A stretch of DNA of 64,000 nucleotides from Flavobacterium sp. KJJ (GTDB taxonomy: Bacteria; Bacteroidota; Bacteroidia; Flavobacteriales; Flavobacteriaceae), in assembly GCF_000708595.2 (NCBI RefSeq), contig NZ_JARP01000007.1, positions 310,001 to 374,000 of the forward strand, read 5' to 3'. Shown here one piece after another: positions 53,655 to 63,100 of the stretch (the first letter of the stretch is position 1; each line of letters starts with the position of its first letter). Below the pieces are notes generated by a model that saw only the letters and a list, made by a program, of their open reading frames with translations, was not told where the DNA came from and ran no database searches. Made by a program: the position numbers and the translations under genes.

Positions 53655-54092
53655 ATGGCTAAAGAAATTAGTAAGGTAGTTAAACTACAAGTTAAGGGAG
53701 GTGCTGCGAATCCGTCGCCACCGGTTGGACCTGCTTTAGGAGCTGCTGGGGTAAACATCATGGAGTTCTGTAAGCAATTTAATGCTAGAACTCAAGATAA
53801 ACCTGGCAAAATATGCCCAGTGCAAATCACTGTGTATAAAGACAAATCATTCGATTTTGTTGTTAAGACTCCTCCAGCAGCGGTTCAGTTAATGGAAGCT
53901 GCAAAGCTAAAATCTGGTTCTGGTGAGCCTAATCGTAAAAAAGTAGCTAGTGTTACTTGGGAACAAATTAGAGCAATTGCTGATGACAAAATGCCTGACT
54001 TAAATGCATTCACTATTGAGGCTGCAATGAGTATGGTTGCTGGAACAGCTAGATCTATGGGTATAACTGTATCAGGAGAAGCTCCTTTTTAA
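53655..54092 (+). CDS. rplK: 50S ribosomal protein uL11
   Basis: 145 aa from MAKEISKVVKLQVKGG. The longer frame from 53628 has no merit. PSPPVGPALGAAGVNIMEFCKQFNA and the C-terminal RNA-binding domain ending in GITVSGEAPF are standard. Binds the GTPase-associated region of 23S RNA. Confidence 0.97.
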   Translation: MAKEISKVVKLQVKGGAANPSPPVGPALGAAGVNIMEFCKQFNARTQDKPGKICPVQITVYKDKSFDFVVKTPPAAVQLMEAAKLKSGSGEPNRKKVASVTWEQIRAIADDKMPDLNAFTIEAAMSMVAGTARSMGITVSGEAPF

Positions 54093-54105
54093 TTAAGAAA
54101 AAGAC

Positions 54106-54795
54106 ATGGCAAAATTAACAAAAAAGCAAAAAGAGGCTGCTTCAAAAATTGAAAAGAACAAACTATATTCTCTTAAAGATGCTGCGGCATTATTAAAAGT
54201 AGTTGCTTCTGCAAAATTTGATGAGTCTGTTGATATCGCAGTTCGTTTGGGTGTAGATCCAAGAAAAGCGAATCAAATGGTTAGAGGTGTGGTTACATTA
54301 CCTCACGGAACAGGTAAAGACGTTAAAGTATTAGCATTGGTTACTCCAGATAAAGAAGCGGAAGCTAAAGAAGCTGGTGCTGACTATGTAGGTCTTGACG
54401 ATTATTTACAAAAAATTAAAGATGGTTGGACAGATGTTGATGTTATCATCACTATGCCAGCTGTTATGGGTAAATTAGGTCCATTAGGTCGTATTTTAGG
54501 ACCTAGAGGTTTAATGCCAAACCCTAAAACAGGTACTGTAACTATGGATGTTGCAAAAGCTGTTGCAGAGGTAAAAGCTGGTAAAATTGACTTTAAAGTT
54601 GATAAAACTGGTATCGTTCACGCAGGAATTGGTAAAGTTTCTTTTGGAGCTGAGCAAATTGTTGACAACGCACACGAAATTATTCAAACATTAATAAAAC
54701 TTAAGCCAACTGCTGCTAAAGGTACCTATATTAAAGGTATTCACCTTACAAGCACTATGAGTCCTGCTATTGCATTGGATCCAAAAGCAGTATAA
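54106..54795 (+). CDS. rplA: 50S ribosomal protein uL1
   Basis: 229 aa. AVRLGVDPRKANQMVRGVVTLPHGTGK and GPLGRILGPRGLMPNPKTGTVT identify L1, the L1-stalk protein. 13 nt after rplK. In other bacteria L1 represses the rplKA mRNA. Whether that holds here is not visible. Confidence 0.98.
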   Translation: MAKLTKKQKEAASKIEKNKLYSLKDAAALLKVVASAKFDESVDIAVRLGVDPRKANQMVRGVVTLPHGTGKDVKVLALVTPDKEAEAKEAGADYVGLDDYLQKIKDGWTDVDVIITMPAVMGKLGPLGRILGPRGLMPNPKTGTVTMDVAKAVAEVKAGKIDFKVDKTGIVHAGIGKVSFGAEQIVDNAHEIIQTLIKLKPTAAKGTYIKGIHLTSTMSPAIALDPKAV

Positions 54796-54817
54796 TTGGT
54801 AGTTAAAAATTTTTAGT

Positions 54818-55321
54818 ATGACTAGAGAAGAAAAATCAATCGCGATTGAAAATTTAACTGCGCAGTTAGCTGGTACAAATATCATTTATGTATCTGATAT
54901 TTCTGGATTAAACGCAGAGACAACTTCAAACTTACGTAGAGCTTGTTTTAAAGCAGGTATCAAATTAGAAGTTGTAAAGAACACTTTGCTTGCAAAAGCA
55001 ATGGAAGCTTCTGCTAATGATTATGGTGATTTACCAACAGTTTTAACTGGTAATAGTGCTATATTCATTTCTGATGTTGCAAATGCACCTGGAAAAATTA
55101 TCAAAGATTTCCGTAAGAAATCTGATAAACCAGTTTTAAAAGGAGCTTACATCAATTCTGAAGTGTATATTGGAGATAATCAATTAGAGGCATTAGCTAC
55201 TATTAAATCTAAAGAAGAACTTCTTGGAGAACTTATTGGATTATTACAATCTCCTGCTCAAAGAATTATTTCTGCTTTACAAAACAAATTCGCTGGTAGC
55301 GAAGAAGAAGCGGAAGCATAA
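54818..55321 (+). CDS. rplJ: 50S ribosomal protein uL10
   Basis: 167 aa. Base of the L7/L12 stalk. NLRRACFKAGIKLEVVKNTLLAKA is the conserved RNA-binding part, and the C-terminal helix (QRIISALQNKFAG) carries L7/L12 dimers. The 22-nt gap from rplA leaves no room for a classical L10 leader. rplL follows at 89 nt, with a small GAGGG/CCCTC hairpin between. Confidence 0.97.
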   Translation: MTREEKSIAIENLTAQLAGTNIIYVSDISGLNAETTSNLRRACFKAGIKLEVVKNTLLAKAMEASANDYGDLPTVLTGNSAIFISDVANAPGKIIKDFRKKSDKPVLKGAYINSEVYIGDNQLEALATIKSKEELLGELIGLLQSPAQRIISALQNKFAGSEEEAEA

Positions 55322-55410
55322 TAATTTTTATGAGGGAATTTCCCTCGTAGCTTAAATAGCGCACAATAAACAAAATATAATTTTACAAATCATTTTAAAC
55401 GATAGAAAAA

Positions 55411-55782
55411 ATGGCAGATTTGAAACAATTCGCAGAACAATTAGTTAACTTAACAGTTAAAGAAGTTAACGAATTAGCAACAATATTAAAAGACGAGTAT
55501 GGTATCGAGCCTGCTGCTGCAGCTGTAGTAGTTGCTGCTGGTGGTGGAGAAGGTGCTGCTGAAGAAGCACAAACTGAATTTACAGTTGTATTAAAAGAAG
55601 CTGGTGCTTCTAAATTAGCAGTTGTAAAATTAGTAAAAGAACTTACAGGTTTAGGTCTTAAAGAAGCTAAAGATGTAGTTGACGGTGCTCCAAGTAACGT
55701 TAAAGAAGGTGTTTCTAAAGAAGAGGCTGAAGGTCTTAAAAAATCATTAGAAGAAGCTGGAGCTGTAGTTGAGCTTAAATAA
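55411..55782 (+). CDS. rplL: 50S ribosomal protein bL12 (L7/L12)
   Basis: 123 aa. N-terminal dimerisation helix (LKQFAEQLVNLTVKEVNELATIL), Ala/Gly-rich hinge (PAAAAVVVAAGGGEGAAEE), and C-terminal domain (KLAVVKLVKELTGLGLKEAKDVVDGAP) that recruits translation factors. Very acidic, strong codon bias. Confidence 0.98.
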   Translation: MADLKQFAEQLVNLTVKEVNELATILKDEYGIEPAAAAVVVAAGGGEGAAEEAQTEFTVVLKEAGASKLAVVKLVKELTGLGLKEAKDVVDGAPSNVKEGVSKEEAEGLKKSLEEAGAVVELK

Positions 55783-55804
55783 TTCAACTCGGTTTTAAGA
55801 ACTA

Positions 55805-55847
55805 GGTTTAGGTCTTGAGTGAACGCTCAATGGCCTAAACCATTTTT
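55805..55847 (+). terminator. Hairpin between rplL and rpoB (terminator or attenuator)
   Basis: GGTTTAGG/CCTAAACC (55805-55812 with 55834-55841) around TTGAG/CTCAA, followed by ATTTTTC. Probably ends part of the ribosomal-protein transcripts before rpoB, as the rplL-rpoB attenuator does in E. coli. Confidence 0.65.
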
Positions 55848-56049
55848 CGTATAATAAAATAGATCAAGTTTTATTATCAAATAGTTTAAAATACGAAAAA
55901 GTTTTTGATCAATACGAAGAAAAAAAATTGAACTAATTTTTATCGGTTTATTTTTAAAGATGTATTGATTATAATAAGAAAGTATAGATTAAACAGTGTG
56001 TGTTTTTACACAAAAAATTACTTTTTTTTAATCAAAATTTTGTCCATTG

Positions 56050-59000
56050 ATGATAACAAATCAGACTGAAAGATTGAATTTTGCCTCTACAAAAAATATT
56101 CCTGACTATCCGGATTTCTTAGATGTTCAGGTTAAATCTTTTAAAGATTTTTTTCAATTAGAAACTAAATCTGACGAAAGAGGCAACGAAGGGTTGTACA
56201 ACACCTTCATGGAAAACTTTCCAATCACAGATACTAGAAATAACTTTGTATTGGAGTTCCTAGATTATTTTGTAGATCCACCACGTTATACAATTCAAGA
56301 ATGTATAGAGAGAGGTCTTACTTATAGTGTGCCTTTAAAAGCTAGGTTGAAACTATACTGTACTGACCCGGAACACGAAGATTTTGAAACTATTGTACAA
56401 GATGTTTATCTTGGAACAATACCTTATATGACTCCAAGCGGTACTTTTGTTATCAATGGTGCTGAGCGTGTAGTAGTATCTCAACTACACCGTTCTCCTG
56501 GGGTTTTCTTTGGTCAATCATTCCACGCAAATGGAACAAAACTTTATTCTGCCAGAGTTATTCCTTTTAAAGGTTCTTGGATAGAATTTTCTACAGATAT
56601 CAACAGCGTAATGTATGCTTATATCGATAGAAAGAAAAAATTACCGGTTACAACTTTATTCCGTGCTATTGGATTCGAAAGAGATAAGGATATCCTTGAA
56701 ATTTTTGACTTAGCTGAGGAAATTAAAGTTTCTAAAACAGGTATTAAAAAATATATTGGAAGAAGACTTGCTGCTCGTGTATTAAACACATGGCATGAGG
56801 ATTTCGTTGATGAAGATACTGGTGAGGTAGTTTCTATCGAACGTAACGAAATCATCCTTGATAGAGATACTATTATCGACAAAGATAATGTTGAAGAAAT
56901 CATCGATTCTAACGTTAAATCTATTTTGTTACACAAAGAAGATAATAATCAAGCAGATTATGCTATTATCCACAATACGTTACAAAAAGATCCAACAAAC
57001 TCTGAAAAAGAAGCTGTAGAGCACATTTACCGTCAGTTGCGTAACGCTGAACCGCCTGATGAGGAAACTGCTCGTGGTATTATTGATAAATTGTTCTTCT
57101 CTGATCAACGTTATAACTTAGGTGAAGTTGGTCGTTATAGAATGAACAAAAAACTTGGTTTAGATATCCCGATGGAAAAGCAAGTGCTTACCAAAGAAGA
57201 TATCATTACCATTGTAAAATATTTGATCGAATTGATCAACTCTAAAGCGGAGATTGATGATATTGATCACTTATCAAACCGTCGTGTTAGAACAGTTGGT
57301 GAACAATTGTCTCAACAATTCGGTGTTGGTTTAGCTCGTATGGCTAGAACTATTCGTGAGAGAATGAACGTTAGAGATAACGAGGTGTTTACACCAATTG
57401 ATTTGATTAATGCTAAAACATTATCGTCAGTTATCAACTCTTTCTTTGGTACTAACCAGTTATCTCAATTTATGGATCAAACGAATCCATTAGCTGAGAT
57501 TACACACAAAAGAAGATTATCTGCACTTGGACCTGGTGGACTTTCGAGAGAGAGAGCTGGTTTCGAGGTTCGTGACGTTCACTATACTCACTATGGTCGT
57601 TTATGTCCGATTGAAACTCCAGAGGGACCAAACATTGGTTTGATTTCATCTCTTGGTGTTTATGCAAAAGTTAACGGAATGGGATTCATTGAGACTCCTT
57701 ACCGTAAAGTTACTGATGGTGTAGTTGATTTAGAAAGTACACCTATCTATTTAAGTGCTGAAGAAGAAGAAGGAAAAATGATTGCTCAGGCAAACATTGA
57801 AATGGATGCTTCTGGTAAAATTACAGCTAGCAATGTTATTGCTCGTGAGGAAGGTGACTTCCCAGTTGTTGAGCCATCTGCAGTACATTATACAGACGTT
57901 GCTCCTAACCAGATCGCTTCGATCTCGGCTTCATTGATTCCTTTCTTGGAACATGATGATGCGAACCGTGCGTTGATGGGATCTAACATGATGCGTCAGG
58001 CGGTTCCTTTGATTCGCCCAGAAGCACCAATTGTTGGTACAGGTTTAGAGCGTCAAGTGGCTTCAGATTCTAGAGTATTGATTAATGCTGAAGGAGATGG
58101 AACTGTAGAATATGTTGATGCTAATATCATTACTATCAAATACGACCGTACTGAAGAAGAAAGAATGGTAAGTTTTGATGCTGATGAAAAAACATACAAC
58201 TTAATTAAATTTAGAAAAACCAATCAAGGAACAAGTATTAACTTGAAACCAATCGTAAGAAAAGGTGATAGAGTTATTCTTGGCCAAGTATTATCAGAGG
58301 GATATGCTACGCAAAATGGTGAATTAGCTTTAGGTAGAAACTTAAAAGTTGCGTTCATGCCATGGAAAGGGTATAACTTTGAGGATGCGATTGTAATTTC
58401 TGAAAAAGTAGTTCGTGATGATATTTTTACTTCTATCCACGTTGATGATTATTCATTAGAGGTTAGAGATACTAAGTTAGGTAATGAAGAGTTAACAAAC
58501 GATATTCCTAACGTTTCTGAAGAAGCTACTAAAGATTTAGATGAAAACGGTATGATTAGAATTGGAGCAGAGGTTAAACCTGGCGACATTTTGATCGGAA
58601 AAATTACACCAAAAGGAGAATCAGATCCTACTCCAGAAGAAAAATTGCTACGTGCAATCTTCGGGGATAAAGCAGGAGATGTAAAAGATGCTTCATTAAA
58701 AGCGTCTCCATCTTTACATGGTGTTGTTCTTGACAAAAAATTATTCGCAAGAGCCGTAAAAGATAAACGTAAACGTACTCAGGATAAAGATGCTTTAGGC
58801 GCTTTAGAAATGGAGTTTGAAACTAAATTTGTTGAATTAAAAGACAGATTGGTTGAAAAATTATTCTTGATCGTTAACGGAAAAACATCTCAAGGTGTAA
58901 TGAATGATTTGGGTGAAGAAGTTTTACCAAAGGGTAAAAAATATACTCAAAAAATGCTTTACGCAGTAGAAGATTTCGCTCACTTAAGCAAAGGTCAATG

Positions 59001-59862
59001 GGTTGCTGATGATGCTACTAATAAAATGGTTAATGATTTAATTCATAACTATAAAATTAAGCTGAACGACTTGCAAGGATCTTTAAGAAGAGAAAAATTC
59101 ACTATTACAGTTGGAGATGAATTACCATCTGGAATCTTGAAATTAGCGAAAATTTATATTGCTAAAAAACGTAAACTGAAAGTAGGGGATAAAATGGCTG
59201 GACGTCACGGTAACAAAGGTATTGTTGCAAGAATCGTTCGTCATGAAGATATGCCTTTCCTTGAAGACGGAACACCGGTAGATATTGTATTGAATCCACT
59301 TGGGGTACCTTCACGTATGAACATTGGTCAGATTTATGAAACTGTTCTTGGATGGGCTGGTATGAACTTGGGTAGAAAATTTGCTACTCCAATTTTTGAC
59401 GGTGCTTCTTTAGATCAAATTAATGAATTAACTGATGAAGCTGGAGTGCCACGTTTTGGACATACATACCTTTATGATGGTGGTACTGGAGAGCGTTTTC
59501 ATCAAGCTGCAACTGTGGGTGTAATTTACATGCTTAAATTAGGACACATGGTTGATGATAAGATGCACGCACGTTCTATCGGACCATACTCATTGATTAC
59601 GCAACAGCCACTTGGAGGTAAAGCTCAATTTGGAGGTCAACGTTTTGGAGAGATGGAGGTTTGGGCACTTGAAGCTTATGGAGCATCAAGTACACTTCGT
59701 GAAATCTTAACAGTTAAGTCGGATGACGTTATTGGTAGAGCTAAAACTTACGAAGCTATCGTTAAGGGAGAGTCTATGCCAGAGCCTGGATTACCTGAAT
59801 CATTCAATGTATTAATGCATGAATTAAAAGGTCTTGGACTTGACATTCGATTAGAAGAATAA
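56050..59862 (+). CDS. rpoB: DNA-directed RNA polymerase subunit beta
   Basis: 1270 aa from the ATG at 56050. A TTG one codon earlier is in frame. The rifampicin region reads QLSQFMDQTNPLAEITHKRRLSALGPGG, keeping the Asp, His and Ser whose changes give resistance, so a sensitive genotype is expected. GNKGIVARI and the C-terminal GEMEVWALEAYGA are typical. It is separated by 267 nt from rplL and by a 272-nt structured spacer from rpoC. Confidence 0.99.
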   Translation: MITNQTERLNFASTKNIPDYPDFLDVQVKSFKDFFQLETKSDERGNEGLYNTFMENFPITDTRNNFVLEFLDYFVDPPRYTIQECIERGLTYSVPLKARLKLYCTDPEHEDFETIVQDVYLGTIPYMTPSGTFVINGAERVVVSQLHRSPGVFFGQSFHANGTKLYSARVIPFKGSWIEFSTDINSVMYAYIDRKKKLPVTTLFRAIGFERDKDILEIFDLAEEIKVSKTGIKKYIGRRLAARVLNTWHEDFVDEDTGEVVSIERNEIILDRDTIIDKDNVEEIIDSNVKSILLHKEDNNQADYAIIHNTLQKDPTNSEKEAVEHIYRQLRNAEPPDEETARGIIDKLFFSDQRYNLGEVGRYRMNKKLGLDIPMEKQVLTKEDIITIVKYLIELINSKAEIDDIDHLSNRRVRTVGEQLSQQFGVGLARMARTIRERMNVRDNEVFTPIDLINAKTLSSVINSFFGTNQLSQFMDQTNPLAEITHKRRLSALGPGGLSRERAGFEVRDVHYTHYGRLCPIETPEGPNIGLISSLGVYAKVNGMGFIETPYRKVTDGVVDLESTPIYLSAEEEEGKMIAQANIEMDASGKITASNVIAREEGDFPVVEPSAVHYTDVAPNQIASISASLIPFLEHDDANRALMGSNMMRQAVPLIRPEAPIVGTGLERQVASDSRVLINAEGDGTVEYVDANIITIKYDRTEEERMVSFDADEKTYNLIKFRKTNQGTSINLKPIVRKGDRVILGQVLSEGYATQNGELALGRNLKVAFMPWKGYNFEDAIVISEKVVRDDIFTSIHVDDYSLEVRDTKLGNEELTNDIPNVSEEATKDLDENGMIRIGAEVKPGDILIGKITPKGESDPTPEEKLLRAIFGDKAGDVKDASLKASPSLHGVVLDKKLFARAVKDKRKRTQDKDALGALEMEFETKFVELKDRLVEKLFLIVNGKTSQGVMNDLGEEVLPKGKKYTQKMLYAVEDFAHLSKGQWVADDATNKMVNDLIHNYKIKLNDLQGSLRREKFTITVGDELPSGILKLAKIYIAKKRKLKVGDKMAGRHGNKGIVARIVRHEDMPFLEDGTPVDIVLNPLGVPSRMNIGQIYETVLGWAGMNLGRKFATPIFDGASLDQINELTDEAGVPRFGHTYLYDGGTGERFHQAATVGVIYMLKLGHMVDDKMHARSIGPYSLITQQPLGGKAQFGGQRFGEMEVWALEAYGASSTLREILTVKSDDVIGRAKTYEAIVKGESMPEPGLPESFNVLMHELKGLGLDIRLEE

Positions 59863-60134
59863 ATAAAGTTTTCAGTTACAGTCTCAGTATTCAGTTCAAC
59901 ACTGAAAGCTGAGACTGAGGCTGTTTATTAAAATAAAGTTTTTAGGATTTATACCCGTAACCCGTTCCGATTTTTTACTTAAGCCTAGAAGGTTGGTAAT
60001 TAGCACTTCAAAATTGACGTTTGAAGTTTAGAGAAGTAATCCGTGGTAGTGACTTGATGGTTTTACTCTTTTTAAAGAGAAGGTTATAAGTTAAAATCAA
60101 TTTTTTAATTGCAGATAAATCAATAGTAAAAACT
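59863..60134 (+). other. Structured spacer between rpoB and rpoC
   Basis: 272 nt, long for this gene pair. Hairpin 59879-59917: outer stem CAGTCTCAG/CTGAGACTG, inner TTCAGT/ACTGAA. Second hairpin 60005-60027: ACTTCAAA/TTTGAAGT. The middle (59955-60060) is less AT-rich than normal spacers and could fold. No coding frame and no exact TAnnTTTG are found. Confidence 0.6.
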
Positions 60135-63100
60135 ATGATGAATAATAGAAATAATAAAGATAAAAATCCAGTAAAAAGATTTAACAAAATCTCAATTGGA
60201 TTAGCTTCGCCAGAATCTATCTTGAAAGAGTCAAGAGGAGAGGTGTTGAAACCTGAAACAATTAACTACAGAACTCACAAACCAGAGCGTGATGGACTTT
60301 TCTGCGAAAGAATCTTCGGACCTGTTAAGGATTTTGAGTGTGCTTGTGGTAAATATAAAAGAATTCGTTACAAAGGTATCATCTGTGACCGTTGTGGTGT
60401 TGAAGTTACTGAGAAAAAAGTACGTCGTGACAGAGTAGGACACATCAACCTTGTTGTGCCAATTGCTCATATCTGGTATTTCCGTTCTCTTCCAAACAAA
60501 ATTGGTTATATCCTTGGTCTTCCATCTAAGAAATTAGATATGATCATTTACTATGAAAGATACGTAGTAATCCAGGCTGGTATTGCTAAAAATGCAGACG
60601 GAGAATCATTACAAAGATTAGATTTCTTAACTGAAGAAGAATATTTGAATATTTTAGATACTCTTCCACAGGAAAACCAATATTTAGATGATTTAGATCC
60701 TAATAAATTTGTTGCCAAAATGGGAGCAGAATGTATTATGGATTTATTGGCTCGTATTGACTTGGATGCTTTATCTTATGAATTAAGACACAGCGCTAAC
60801 AACGAAACATCTAAGCAACGTAAAACTGAAGCTTTAAAAAGATTACAAGTTGTTGAGTCTTTCCGTGAGTCTAACCTAAACCGCGAAAACCGTCCTGAAT
60901 GGATGATTATGAAAGTGGTTCCTGTTATTCCACCAGAATTACGTCCGCTTGTACCACTTGATGGAGGTCGTTTTGCAACTTCAGATTTAAATGACTTATA
61001 TCGTCGTGTAATCATCCGTAACAACCGTTTAAAAAGATTAATGGAGATTAAAGCTCCTGAAGTTATCTTAAGAAACGAAAAACGTATGTTGCAAGAATCT
61101 GTAGATTCATTATTTGATAACACTCGTAAAGCTTCTGCAGTTAAAACAGAATCTAACAGACCATTAAAATCATTATCAGATTCCTTAAAAGGTAAGCAAG
61201 GACGTTTCCGTCAAAACTTACTTGGAAAACGTGTAGATTATTCTGCTCGTTCGGTAATTGTTGTTGGTCCTGAATTAAAATTATTCGAATGCGGATTGCC
61301 AAAAGATATGGCATCTGAATTATACAAACCTTTCGTAATCCGTAAATTGATTGAAAGAGGTATTGTTAAAACAGTAAAATCTGCTAAGAAAATTATAGAC
61401 AAAAAAGAGCCTGTAGTTTGGGATATCCTTGAAAACGTAATTAAAGGTCACCCGGTATTACTTAACCGTGCTCCAACGTTACACAGACTTGGTATTCAAG
61501 CTTTTCAGCCAAAATTAATTGAAGGAAAAGCGATCCAATTGCACCCATTAGTATGTACGGCTTTCAACGCCGATTTTGATGGGGATCAGATGGCAGTTCA
61601 CTTGCCATTAGGACCAGAGGCTATTTTAGAGGCACAATTATTAATGTTGGCTTCTCACAATATCTTGAACCCTGCAAATGGTGCTCCAATTACTGTACCT
61701 TCTCAGGATATGGTCTTGGGTCTATATTATATGACCAAAGAACGTATCTCAACACCAGAACATGTGATTTTAGGTCAAGACTTAACTTTCTATTCTGCTG
61801 AAGAAGTAAACATTGCATTAAACGAAGGAAGATTAGAATTGAATGCTCGTGTTAGAATTAGAGCAAAAGATTTTAATGATGCTGGAGAATTAGTGTACAA
61901 AATCATTCAAACCACTGCAGGACGTGTATTATTTAACGAAGTAGTACCTGAAGCAGCTGGATATATCAATGATGTATTGACTAAGAAAAACCTTAGAGAT
62001 ATTATCGGACACATTTTAAGTGTGACTGATGTACCTACAACTGCGGCTTTCTTGGACAATATGAAAGATATGGGTTATAAATTTGCATTTAGAGGAGGTT
62101 TATCATTCTCTTTAGGCGATATTAGAATCCCAGAACAAAAAACTAAATTGATTGCTGATGCCAGAGAACAAGTTGAAGGTATCTCAATTAACTATAATAT
62201 GGGTCTTATTACTAATAACGAACGTTACAACCAAGTTATTGACGTATGGACTTCAGCAAATGCTCAGTTGACAGAATTAGCAATGAAAAATATTAGAGAA
62301 GACCAACAAGGTTTCAACTCTGTATATATGATGCTTGACTCTGGGGCGAGGGGTTCTAAGGAACAGATTCGTCAGTTAACTGGTATGCGTGGTTTGATGG
62401 CTAAGCCTAAAAAATCTACTGCTGGTGGTGGTGAGATTATTGAAAACCCGATTCTTTCTAACTTTAAGGAAGGTCTTTCGATCCTTGAGTACTTCATTTC
62501 TACTCACGGTGCTCGTAAAGGTCTTGCGGATACGGCTCTTAAAACAGCCGATGCTGGTTACTTGACAAGAAGACTTCATGACGTTTCTCAAGATGTTATC
62601 GTAAACATCGAAGATTGTGGAACTCTAAGAGGTGTTGAAGTTTCTGCATTGAAGAAAAATGAGGAAATCGTTGAATCATTAGGAGAAAGAATTTTAGGAC
62701 GTGTTGCTTTGCAAGATGTTATAAATCCACTTACTAATGAAGTAATGGTTGAATCTGGTAAACAAATTACTGAAGCAATTATGAGAACTATCGAAGCTTC
62801 TCCAATTGAAAAAGTAGAAGTTAGATCTCCATTAACTTGTGAGGCTTTAAAAGGTATTTGTGCTAAATGTTACGGTAGAAACTTAGCTACTGGTAAGATG
62901 ACACAAAGAGGTGAAGCTGTCGGAGTTATTGCAGCTCAATCTATTGGAGAGCCAGGTACACAGTTAACACTTCGTACGTTCCACGTTGGAGGGGTCGCTG
63001 GAGGTATTTCTGAAGAATCTAGTATTGTTACAAGATTCAACGGTAGACTTGAAATTGAAGATTTAAAAACTGTTAAAGGTGAGGACAGCGAAGGTAATGC

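Noticed and set aside
55395..55787. Minus-strand 130-codon frame across rplL
   Set aside because: Antisense of the Ala/Gly-rich hinge gives a Ser/Ala-rich translation. It is a shadow of rplL.
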